Source of the DNA: Bdellovibrio sp047344985
GTDB lineage: Bacteria > Bdellovibrionota > Bdellovibrionia > Bdellovibrionales > Bdellovibrionaceae
DNA length: 64,000 nucleotides
NCBI RefSeq assembly: GCF_047344985.1
Contig: NZ_CP178861.1
Span: 1,116,001 to 1,180,000 of the forward strand
Direction: 5' to 3'
Made by a program: the position numbers and the translations under genes. Numbering within the stretch: position 1 is the stretch's first letter; the number at the start of each line of letters is the position of its first letter. The notes beneath the pieces are model-generated. The model was not told where the DNA came from and did not search any database. It saw only the letters and a program-made list of their open reading frames with translations. Positions 41,771 through 48,945 of this stretch are shown here, piece after piece.

Positions 41771-42202
41771 ATGTCACGCACAGTAATGATCGTGGTGAGC
41801 GATAACCAGGAAACTATCGAGAATACAAAGAAGTACTGGGAGAACCACGATGTGACAGTTCAAGCATATTCTTCAGCGCAATGGCGTGAAGGGCTTGATA
41901 ATGCATTTTTCAGACAACAACTAGTAGCAGGTGTTCCTGCGTTGATTTCCGGCTCAAGCCCAATCAACTCAGACGCGGGTGGAAACGTAATCCAATTCCC
42001 GACAGCTACTGTAACTTCTTCCAACGTACAAAAAATGGAAGAACTTGAAGCGCAAGCTATCGAGAACGCGATCGTTCAATACAAAGGCAACTTGACTGAA
42101 GCTGCAAAAGCTTTGGGTATTGGTCGCGCGACTCTTTATCGTAAAGTGAAGCAATACCACATCGATCCTTCTGCAGCTCGCAAGAAGAAAGTGGCTGCTT
42201 AA
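41771..42202 (+). CDS. Fis-type HTH DNA-binding protein
   Basis: 143 residues. The C-terminal 50 carry a Fis-like HTH_8: MEELEAQAIENAIVQYKGNL, TEAAKALGIGRATLYRKVKQ, then a Lys-rich tail. The N-terminal 60 (MIVVSDNQETIENTKKYWEN) look like a trimmed receiver fold without a phosphorylation site, so it may be a reduced NtrC-type regulator lacking its AAA+ part. A near-perfect sigma-28 promoter lies upstream, which ties expression to the motility programme. GGGGAGG precedes the ATG and a strong terminator follows. Confidence 0.85.
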   Translation: MSRTVMIVVSDNQETIENTKKYWENHDVTVQAYSSAQWREGLDNAFFRQQLVAGVPALISGSSPINSDAGGNVIQFPTATVTSSNVQKMEELEAQAIENAIVQYKGNLTEAAKALGIGRATLYRKVKQYHIDPSAARKKKVAA

Positions 42203-42223
42203 TTCCCTTTTGAATTGGAATCA

Positions 42224-42256
42224 AAAGACCGAGTGTGCAAACGCTCGGTCTTTGCT
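42224..42256 (+). terminator. Rho-independent terminator of the Fis-type gene
   Basis: AAAGACCGAGTGT and ACGCTCGGTCTTT pair with one G-T pair across four bases, followed by GCTTTT. Confidence 0.9.
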
Positions 42257-42278
42257 TTTGTTCATTTGAAAGATCACC

Positions 42279-43484
42279 ATGAGCCGACTTCTTGCCATTC
42301 TTCTGGCTGTCTCTTGCGCCTTTGCGGCCTATCACATCACCGTGCAGAGGGGATTCGTGAATCCATATCCGGTGGTTTGCGATTTGGTTGCAGAGAAAAT
42401 TTTTTTAGAAGACGAACAAGTTCGTAAATGGAAACGCACCTGCCATCGTCGCAGTCGTTTGGTGACGCCTTACTCGCCTAAAAAATTAGTGATCAAAGAC
42501 ATCAACAATGTGTTGGGTCTTCTTAACGTTTCTCATCTCGAGGTTTATGACTCTTCGGAAGTGAAGAGTATCTGGAGAGGAGAAGCTTTAGAAACAGGCA
42601 TTGAAAGCGAGTTCGTTGATAGCGAGCTTGTGATTTTCAAACTTCATCCCAAATCTCCGGCCGCGATGCAAGGTCTTCGCAAAGGCGATGTAATTAAAAG
42701 CATCAATGGTGATCAACCGAATCCCTGGGAAGCGCAGACAGAGTCGGGCACTTACACCATTGAGCGCGGAAAAGAAACGCACACCTTTGATATCAAAGCG
42801 ACAAATATCACGCGTTCAGAGGGTGTGACGTTCGAAAAACTAAAAAACAATGCCGCGGTTATTCAGATTCCTTCTTTCCGTGCGGATTTTTTCAAAGATG
42901 AAAAAATCAAAGAACTGGAAACAAAACTGAAAGACGTTCGTCGCCTTGTTGTCGACCTTCGCGGAAACGTCGGTGGAAACTTTGTTGCGGGTCTTCGTTT
43001 TCTTTCTCTGGTGATGTGCACGCCTGAAGAAGTGGGACGCCTTATCAAGCCGCGATTTGCGAAAGACAACTCGGCAGAGCTTCCCAATGATCTTCGCGAT
43101 GAAAAACAATTGGAGATTCTTGATCAACACCGCGAAGTAATTCTAAAAACTTTCAAGCAAAACGAATGTTATCGTGGCGACGTTCGCGTACTCGTAGATG
43201 GCAAAACATCTTCCGTGGCGGAACTCGTGGCGCAAGCGTTAAAAGAATTTCGCAAAGCTCCGCTCTTAGGTTCTCCCAGTCGAGGTCAGCTCCTGGTGGG
43301 CGTTTGGTATCCGCTCAGTGAAGTAGGTCCAGGTGTGGAGATTTCAATTCCGGAGGCTCTCTATTTGAGTCACAAAAAACATCGCATCGAGGGAAATGGT
43401 GTGGAGCTGGATCGCGTGCTCTATTACAACCTCTCGGAAATGCAGGCTGGGATTGATTCTTGGGTGAAAAAGGCTCTGGACTAG
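42279..43484 (+). CDS. S41-family (C-terminal processing) peptidase with PDZ, catalytic Lys replaced
   Basis: 401 residues with an N-terminal signal or anchor helix (1-18). The PDZ domain is at about 105-165 (LHPKSPAAMQGLRKGDVIKS). The protease core shows LVVDLRGNVGGNFVAGLRFL and VDGKTSSVAELVAQALKEF, where the Ser three before Glu is the nucleophile. In CtpA/Prc the base is a Lys 25 residues later in FGKG; here the same position reads RGQL, a Gln. Either the base comes from elsewhere or the enzyme is inactive. No strong ribosome binding site before ATG 42279. Likely envelope protease. Confidence 0.85.
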   Translation: MSRLLAILLAVSCAFAAYHITVQRGFVNPYPVVCDLVAEKIFLEDEQVRKWKRTCHRRSRLVTPYSPKKLVIKDINNVLGLLNVSHLEVYDSSEVKSIWRGEALETGIESEFVDSELVIFKLHPKSPAAMQGLRKGDVIKSINGDQPNPWEAQTESGTYTIERGKETHTFDIKATNITRSEGVTFEKLKNNAAVIQIPSFRADFFKDEKIKELETKLKDVRRLVVDLRGNVGGNFVAGLRFLSLVMCTPEEVGRLIKPRFAKDNSAELPNDLRDEKQLEILDQHREVILKTFKQNECYRGDVRVLVDGKTSSVAELVAQALKEFRKAPLLGSPSRGQLLVGVWYPLSEVGPGVEISIPEALYLSHKKHRIEGNGVELDRVLYYNLSEMQAGIDSWVKKALD

Positions 43485-43631
43485 ACCCTCGAGGACAAGA
43501 TTTTTGTGATTCAAAATGAGATGATCATTTTAATACGTCAAACATCTTTTGTTCGTCTGTTAATCTCTTTTTCAGCAAGAGAGAATAGGTTAGACTTATA
43601 AACGGCACAGCCTTCGCATTGATGAATGACA

Positions 43632-43637
43632 TATAAT
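43632..43637 (+). promoter_or_regulatory. Candidate -10 box
   Basis: Perfect TATAAT 17 bp before the ATG at 43654, with GAGGGG between. The -35 is weak. Upstream, 43518-43536 has an AAAATGA-N5-TCATTTT inverted repeat that may be regulatory. Confidence 0.4.
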
Positions 43638-43653
43638 TGCGAGGGGTAAAACA

Positions 43654-44271
43654 ATGAGGAACGCACAAGTGATTGAATTTCCAAAAGCTCAGTCAGTAAG
43701 AAAAAGATTGCAAGATAAAGCTCAAGAGCAAAAAGCTATTTTGATTCTTTCTATCGCATCTGTTCTTATCATGACCGTGTTCCTTAATCAGTGGCTGGTG
43801 CAAGGTCCTGATTCTTTGACAAACGGCGGTCGTCGTAATGTCGCAAGTTTTGAACCCGCAGCTTTTGCCAAAGATGTGAAATGGGAACACGATCTCGCAA
43901 AACGTTTGGCTTCCGATAAGTCAGCCCTTTCAGCAAGCTTGGCGGAAGCGCCGACTTTGCGTGATGAATTGATTTTTGGTTATCTTGAAGGAAAATACGG
44001 CATGAAGCTCGCTCAAGGTCGTATTGAAAGCCTGGAATTCATCGATGCTCAAGCCGGTGAACATCCAATGGCGATCACTGACAAAGCGGATTTCTTAATG
44101 AAGTATTCTGAAGCCTTCGGTAGGGATTACAGCGAAGTCGCCTTGGCACAAAACGCCGCTGATAATGAAGAAGTCTATACCTTGGTTGGTTCCGGCAAAG
44201 AAATCATCGGCAAAGCTCACTTTGTAAAAGACGAGCAAGGCCGCATTCAAGCCATCAATTTCACACAATAA
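43654..44271 (+). CDS. Single-pass membrane protein of unknown function
   Basis: 205 residues. A cytoplasmic Lys/Arg-rich start (IEFPKAQSVRKRLQDKAQEQ) precedes one membrane helix at about 28-46 (AILILSIASVLIMTVFLNQW). The rest is outside and mixed alpha/beta (LRDELIFGYLEGKYGMKLAQ, FLMKYSEAFGRDYSEVALAQ). No known domain. GAGGGG lies eight bases before the ATG. The RDD gene starts 39 bp after it, so they may share a transcript. Confidence 0.72.
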   Translation: MRNAQVIEFPKAQSVRKRLQDKAQEQKAILILSIASVLIMTVFLNQWLVQGPDSLTNGGRRNVASFEPAAFAKDVKWEHDLAKRLASDKSALSASLAEAPTLRDELIFGYLEGKYGMKLAQGRIESLEFIDAQAGEHPMAITDKADFLMKYSEAFGRDYSEVALAQNAADNEEVYTLVGSGKEIIGKAHFVKDEQGRIQAINFTQ

Positions 44272-44310
44272 CAGCTTTAGTCTTTCCTGTCCCAAGCCGA
44301 TACGATCTGT

Positions 44311-45528
44311 ATGGTATTTCCAGATCTATCGGCTCCAGAAGTTAAGCCACAAACAAATAAGCCCGTTGCGACACCAATTGCATCCATTTCCGATCGCTTT
44401 TTAGCGCTCGTTTTGGATTTCCTTATTTTTTCTCCGGTCGTGAGTCTTCTGATCGCGGGATTGGTTCGCCAAACTAAAACATTTTTCCTACTCAATACAA
44501 ACTCACAAGAGGGAGCCATCGCCGCAGGGCTTGTGCTCTTAACGATTGTTTTCTTTACGACGCTTCTGCAAACAGTGTTCTTGTATTATTGGCAGGCGAC
44601 TCCAGGGCAATTCTTTTTGCAATTGCGCGTGGTCTCTTATCCTCAAGAACAAACGCGCCTAAGCATCAATCAGTGTTTGATTCGTGCCTTCATGTTTTGC
44701 GGTGGATTCTTTTTGCTCGCAGTTCCGTTTTTAGAAATAGCAAGTCATCCATTAAGACGCGCTTTCCACGAAAGAGCTTCTGACACGATGGTCGTGACAC
44801 TTAAAAAAGTTTACGACGACGGACCTCATCCGCTGGAATCACGTTTTATCTCTTCGTGGCTGCGCATGAGTTTTCTGTTTTTATTGCTCTTTGGCGTTTT
44901 AGGATTTTTTAGAACTTATTATTCTTTGCAAAGTGGCGCCTTCCGCGAAAAAGATCCTGTCGGTGTCGCAGCCTGCAAAGAGATCAAGGAATCGGACCTT
45001 GCAGGAACGTCACGCTTAGATGCAGCCCTTTCGTTGTACTTGCTCAATGAAATTTCAGCGGAGTGCCTTGATAAAGAGGCGGAAGTTTCTTTGTGGGGAG
45101 ACCCAGTGAGTTCTCAAGATATGGCCTATCTTGCCAAATTCGTAACGGCAGACGGGGAAGCTCAAGAAAAATATTTTGAAAAAATCTGCGAAGACACTTC
45201 GTCCTCGACGTGTGCGATTGCGCGCTACATGAATGAAGATGGCAAGAAAGAAGATCTAGAGCAGGCAGATGGAAAACTCTGGATAACCCAGCTTCTTTTG
45301 TCGGACGAAAAATACACAAGCCAAGACTATGCTGGCAGTTTGAAAATGGTCGAAGATCTTCAAAAGATTCCAGCATTGAAGCCCGCTCTTGAAAAACGTT
45401 ATGTGCGTTTGGTGTGGGCTTTGAATGAAAACGCAGACAAATACACGCAAAAAGGCGGTCGTTTGCCTGCAAGTGCCACGGACGACTCATGGCTTGAGCG
45501 CTTTAAGGAAAGGTACGAAGTTCAATGA
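44311..45528 (+). CDS. RDD-family membrane protein with C-terminal domain
   Basis: 405 residues. The RDD domain spans about 24-170 with SISDRFLALVLDFLIFSPVV (RxxxxxxD), a second helix at 70-90 and QATPGQFFLQLRVVSYPQ, the usual TxGK-like loop. A further membrane helix is at about 190-207. The last 190 residues form a soluble alpha-helical domain with Cys (CLDKEAE, KICEDTSSSTC) that looks like TPR or Sel1-like repeats. RDD proteins are small transporters or membrane assembly factors. The rhomboid gene overlaps its stop by four bases, so the two are coupled. Confidence 0.82.
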   Translation: MVFPDLSAPEVKPQTNKPVATPIASISDRFLALVLDFLIFSPVVSLLIAGLVRQTKTFFLLNTNSQEGAIAAGLVLLTIVFFTTLLQTVFLYYWQATPGQFFLQLRVVSYPQEQTRLSINQCLIRAFMFCGGFFLLAVPFLEIASHPLRRAFHERASDTMVVTLKKVYDDGPHPLESRFISSWLRMSFLFLLLFGVLGFFRTYYSLQSGAFREKDPVGVAACKEIKESDLAGTSRLDAALSLYLLNEISAECLDKEAEVSLWGDPVSSQDMAYLAKFVTADGEAQEKYFEKICEDTSSSTCAIARYMNEDGKKEDLEQADGKLWITQLLLSDEKYTSQDYAGSLKMVEDLQKIPALKPALEKRYVRLVWALNENADKYTQKGGRLPASATDDSWLERFKERYEVQ

Positions 45529-46472
45529 TCCTTCCTTGTCCTGAAGACTTCCGCGATTACACACGCTTTCCTCTGACGATCACGTTGGTGGTGCTGAATA
45601 TTTTCATCTTCGTTTTGATTTTTAGCGGAGCTTCTTCGACAATTTCGTCATCTTCAGTTTTACAAAGGGACGGTCTGACTTTGACGGGTCGTCTCTATTA
45701 CCAATACCTGCAAAATCTTTCCTCTGAAGCGCTGTATGAAAAACCAGCTTGGGTTCATGAGATAAAATCTCAAAACATCGAACAGATGGGTGTGCTGGGA
45801 GCGTATGCTCTTCGTGATGCGAGATTTTTGGCGAGTGCCGAGACGCTAAGCTATAAGGGCGACGACGTGCAGATCGCTCATTGGAAAACAGACTTTGTTG
45901 AGTTTCGTAAGAAGTATCAAGAGCAGTTGTTATATCGCTTTGGTTTAAGCTCTTCGGAAAAAGGGCCTTTCGCATGGCTCACTTATCAGTTCTCTCACTC
46001 GAACTGGATTCATTTGCTTTCTAACCTTGCGTTTCTTGCCTTGATTGGTGTTGCGGTGGAAGGCCTTGTTGGCAGTGGCGCGCTTTTATTTATTTATGTG
46101 CTTGGCGGTATTGCGGGTGGTGCGGGATTCCTGTTCTCAGACTCTCATGGAACAGTGCCGATGGTGGGGGCAAGTGCTTCGATCAGTGCGCTTTTAGCTT
46201 TCTACTGTGTCGCTGAAACCCGAATAAGAGTTCGGTTTCTGTATTTTGTCTCTCCCATGCCCGGGCAATACGGTGCCATCTATCTCCCAACGCTTTTAAT
46301 TGTGCCTTTGTTTTTAGTCGTAGATTTGGCCAATTTGTGGGCAACCCCCGAGGGCTTAGGGAGTGGCGTGGCTTATGCTGCTCACCTCGGAGGCACCCTA
46401 ATAGGCGCTTTGGCAGCCTTTGCTTATAGATGGAAGACACCTTCGTCGTCTTCGCCAGCTCCGCAGATTTAA
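45525..46472 (+). CDS. Rhomboid-family intramembrane serine protease
   Basis: 315 residues with about six to seven membrane helices. Rhomboid signatures are FSHSNWIHLLSNLAFLALIG (HxxxN), VGASASISALLAF (GxSx nucleophile) and GVAYAAHLGGTLIGALAAF (catalytic His), so the active site is complete. An extracytoplasmic loop of about 90 residues follows the first helix. It would cleave membrane proteins within the bilayer. Start overlaps the RDD gene stop (ATGA). The substrate could be the RDD partner; this is inference. Confidence 0.92.
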   Translation: MILPCPEDFRDYTRFPLTITLVVLNIFIFVLIFSGASSTISSSSVLQRDGLTLTGRLYYQYLQNLSSEALYEKPAWVHEIKSQNIEQMGVLGAYALRDARFLASAETLSYKGDDVQIAHWKTDFVEFRKKYQEQLLYRFGLSSSEKGPFAWLTYQFSHSNWIHLLSNLAFLALIGVAVEGLVGSGALLFIYVLGGIAGGAGFLFSDSHGTVPMVGASASISALLAFYCVAETRIRVRFLYFVSPMPGQYGAIYLPTLLIVPLFLVVDLANLWATPEGLGSGVAYAAHLGGTLIGALAAFAYRWKTPSSSSPAPQI

Positions 46473-46524
46473 CTCTGTAATTAATATATACCCGTTGACA
46501 CAAATATTACCGATAGGACACATT

Positions 46525-46568
46525 GTCCGCCAGAGGCTGAACATCACCCCCAACTAGAAATGGCGGAC
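46525..46568 (+). promoter_or_regulatory. Leader hairpin over the endonuclease ribosome binding site
   Basis: GTCCGCC at 46525-46531 pairs exactly with GGCGGAC at 46562-46568. The only purine-rich segment ahead of ATG 46573 is GGCGGAC itself, so the hairpin would hide it. TTGACA lies at about 46496-46501 as a possible -35. Confidence 0.45.
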
Positions 46569-46572
46569 CTGA

Positions 46573-47460
46573 ATGAAGCTAGCGAAGCTCATTAAGTCAG
46601 TGATTGTATTTACATCGTTATCTGTTTCTGTAGCCCAAGCGGCTCAGCAACAAACCACTCGTGTCGTTCCTTATTATGGGGATGAATTCTACCGCGCTTT
46701 GAAGGCGGGAGTTTCCAACGAAGATTTAGAAAACAAAATTAAAGCTGTCTTGCGCAGTTTCCACGTGAAGCGTGCTAGCGGAAACGACTTGATCGTGAAC
46801 TCTTGCATGCAAGCGCAAGGACAAGGTCGTTGTTATGCTCACACGGCGATTGGCTACAACGCTGCAAGAGTGTTTTTGATGGGGAACTATTACCTTATCA
46901 AAGACGGTAACAACGGTTATGCGGTTCATGATGTTTACTGCGATAAAGACCGTCCGGTGAGTGACTTCCGCAGAGATTTCCCATCGCCTGGAACTATCCC
47001 TGATAATAAAGTGATCAACGTGGAGCACACATGGCCACAAAGTCACTTCACAAGAAGATTCCCGGATGAAGTGCAAAAATCAGATCTTCATCACTTGTTC
47101 CCAACAGATTCACAGATCAACGCGATTCGCGGGAACAACATGTTCGGTGAAGTTTCTCACGATTTGATGGAGCTAAAATGCCCGGCGTCTCGTTTCGGTT
47201 TGGGTTCTGGTGGCTCTGACGAAGTTTTCGAACCACCTCAAGATCACAAAGGCAATGTGGCTCGCGCACTTTTCTATTTCTCTGTTCGTTACGATATGCC
47301 GATCAACCAACTTGAAGAAGTCATCCTTCGCAAGTGGAACAAAGAAGATCCTGTCGATGCAGAAGAGATGAGAAGAAACGAAGAGATTTTCAAAGCCCAA
47401 GGTAACAGAAATCCATTCATCGATTTCCCAGAGCTTGCTGATCGTATCGCTGATTTCTAG
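46573..47460 (+). CDS. Secreted endonuclease I (EndA family)
   Basis: 295 residues with a signal peptide (VFTSLSVSVAQAAQ, cut about 24). The beta-beta-alpha-metal nuclease core is VINVEHTWPQSHFTRRFPDE (His), SDLHHLFPTDSQINAIRGN and NMFGEVSHDL. Cys residues flank the core as in periplasmic endonuclease I. It cuts double-stranded DNA and RNA in the periplasm or outside; in a predator it would degrade prey DNA. A leader hairpin may control it. A strong terminator follows. Confidence 0.94.
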   Translation: MKLAKLIKSVIVFTSLSVSVAQAAQQQTTRVVPYYGDEFYRALKAGVSNEDLENKIKAVLRSFHVKRASGNDLIVNSCMQAQGQGRCYAHTAIGYNAARVFLMGNYYLIKDGNNGYAVHDVYCDKDRPVSDFRRDFPSPGTIPDNKVINVEHTWPQSHFTRRFPDEVQKSDLHHLFPTDSQINAIRGNNMFGEVSHDLMELKCPASRFGLGSGGSDEVFEPPQDHKGNVARALFYFSVRYDMPINQLEEVILRKWNKEDPVDAEEMRRNEEIFKAQGNRNPFIDFPELADRIADF

Positions 47461-47495
47461 TTTTTGTTTTACATAATTAATTAGAATTTTGTTTG

Positions 47496-47525
47496 AAAGC
47501 CTGCTTCATAAGCAGGCTTTTTTAT
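47496..47525 (+). terminator. Rho-independent terminator of the endonuclease gene
   Basis: AAAGCCTGCT and AGCAGGCTTT pair perfectly across five bases and run into TTTTT. Confidence 0.92.
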
Positions 47526-47625
47526 TTCGTGGTTCGCATTTGCGAGTTTAAAACGCGCTTTTCTTAAAAATCTTAAAAAATCTGTAATAAGGCGCTTGCC
47601 ATCATGTTTTTGTTATGCTGCAATC

Positions 47626-47731
47626 ATTTTTACGGGAGGGGTGATACCAAGGAAGGTATAGGGGAGCATGATGTTCTCACCTCTATTTTTAGATTTATTG
47701 AGACCCACAGTGGAAACACTGTGGGTTTTTC
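47626..47731 (+). ncRNA. Candidate small RNA ending at an orphan terminator
   Basis: The gap 47526-47743 contains a perfect plus-strand terminator with no gene to serve: the endonuclease transcript already ends at 47525 and the next gene is on the other strand. An extended -10 (TGTTATGCT, 47611-47619) would start a transcript of about 106 nt. Within it ATACC-AAGGAA-GGTAT pairs, and GAGGGGTGA can pair with TCACCTC around it, giving a compact fold before the terminator. It might instead encode a peptide from ATG 47668 or 47671 (MMFSPLFLDLL...), but its frame would cross the terminator. No known RNA family recognised. Confidence 0.45.
47703..47731 (+). terminator. Orphan rho-independent terminator
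   Basis: ACCCACAGTG-GAAA-CACTGTGGGT followed by TTTT. The T-run is on the plus strand only. Confidence 0.9.
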
Positions 47732-47743
47732 TATTTCAGGGAT

Positions 47744-48121
47744 CTATTTGGCTTTTTCAGTTTTGCAACTAGGGTGGATGGCTTGGCCCGACCACTTGCC
47801 ATCACTACATGTAATAGTGTCGGAGATGCAGATTTCTCCCACTGGTACTGTGGGGCTTAAGTAACCCGTCGCCTTACCACCATCGGGAATAAATCCAAGC
47901 GGGGTTTCGCAACCTTTTCTTTCGATTTCAGTCACAGGACTATTTTCTGCAGGTGTTGCCTTGATAGCTGTCGGCGCGGCTCCACGATAAACCCGTTCTC
48001 CTTCGCTCGGAGGAGGAGCTGCCTTCGGCAAAGTGGCTTCATCTGAAGTTGTTGTTGAAGTGGTAGGTTGGCTTGAGCAACCGGCGATCAAAATCATGGT
48101 GATAAACAAGATTTTTTTCAT
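47744..48121 (-). CDS. Small lipoprotein of unknown function
   Basis: 125 residues with a lipobox (MILIAGCSSQ, Cys about 15), a Thr/Ser/Pro-rich linker to about 50, and a Cys-containing C-terminal domain (KGCETPLGFIPDGG, EICISDTITCSDGKWSGQ, SCKTEKA) that looks disulfide-bonded. Minus-strand single gene. A plus-strand frame at 47604-47864 overlaps it but lacks support. Not recognised. Confidence 0.75.
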   Translation of the reverse strand: MKKILFITMILIAGCSSQPTTSTTTSDEATLPKAAPPPSEGERVYRGAAPTAIKATPAENSPVTEIERKGCETPLGFIPDGGKATGYLSPTVPVGEICISDTITCSDGKWSGQAIHPSCKTEKAK

Positions 48122-48281
48122 AACCTTAGTTTCGGAAAACCAAGTGTGTATTTCAAGTAAGATCTGGTTTTCCCTGAATTAATCGGTCTCGGGTCGAGCA
48201 ATCTGTCTCAGATTGAGGCTCACTGTTTGTAGTTAATATAAATTGTTTGAAGTTTACAATTAAGCTTCCGATTTATCGGAT

Positions 48282-48890
48282 ATGAAAAATGCCATTCTAT
48301 TTATAGCAGCAATGATGTTGATCGCGTGTGCGAAGGAAGACGATTCTTCTGGAGGTCTTGAAGGTTCTTGGCAAACGGCGTGTACCAATGGAACTTCAAC
48401 AAGCACCATGATCTCTATGAGTTTTAACGGTGGTACTTATACTGGGACTGCACGAGCATATGATGGACTAGGTTGTAGCACTCCTAAGATAGAGGTCAAT
48501 ATCGGCGGAACTTATATCGTTGGAAGCGTAGTTAAAGACGACCCGAAAGCTTATGCGCTGGATTTGACCTATGGACCGACGTTAATCAAACCTCTTCTGC
48601 AAAGTCAGGTGGATGATTTCAATTCCAGAAGCTACTGTGGATTTAATGATTGGGTCTTGAACGTATCAAAAGATATTTCCGGAATCACTTGTGACGCTTC
48701 ACAAGTACATCCCGTAGGGTTTAAATATTACGACATTTTTGCGATCTATAATTATTCAATGACGATTGATGGCACGAAGATCCACGATATCGGTGATTTG
48801 AATTTTGGTTATCAAGACGCGACCTACGATGGATCTACGCCTGAGAAAAGACCCATTCACTTGTCGACTCCCGCATACAGGCGCAAATAA
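48282..48890 (+). CDS. Lipoprotein of unknown function
   Basis: 202 residues starting with a lipoprotein signal (AAMMLIACAKED, Cys about 16). The mature part is beta-rich like a lipocalin or fatty-acid-binding barrel (GSWQTACTNGTSTSTMISMS, GGTYTGTARAYDGLGCST), with three further Cys. The ATG is 5 bp after a CCGATTTATCGG palindrome and has no clear ribosome binding site. A bidirectional terminator follows. Confidence 0.7.
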   Translation: MKNAILFIAAMMLIACAKEDDSSGGLEGSWQTACTNGTSTSTMISMSFNGGTYTGTARAYDGLGCSTPKIEVNIGGTYIVGSVVKDDPKAYALDLTYGPTLIKPLLQSQVDDFNSRSYCGFNDWVLNVSKDISGITCDASQVHPVGFKYYDIFAIYNYSMTIDGTKIHDIGDLNFGYQDATYDGSTPEKRPIHLSTPAYRRK

Positions 48891-48920
48891 AAAAAGCCAG
48901 CTCATCGAGCTGGCTTTTTG
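48891..48920. terminator. Bidirectional terminator between convergent genes
   Basis: AAAAAGCCAGCTC and GAGCTGGCTTTTT pair perfectly across three bases, with A-runs and T-runs on both sides, serving the lipoprotein gene and putA. Confidence 0.9.
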
Positions 48921-48945
48921 TTTTCGAGAATTGATTTTCTAAAAA

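Noticed and set aside
47604..47864. Plus-strand open frame of 86 codons
   Set aside because: It overlaps the well-supported minus-strand lipoprotein gene and the orphan terminator, has no ribosome binding site, and its product has no coherent composition.
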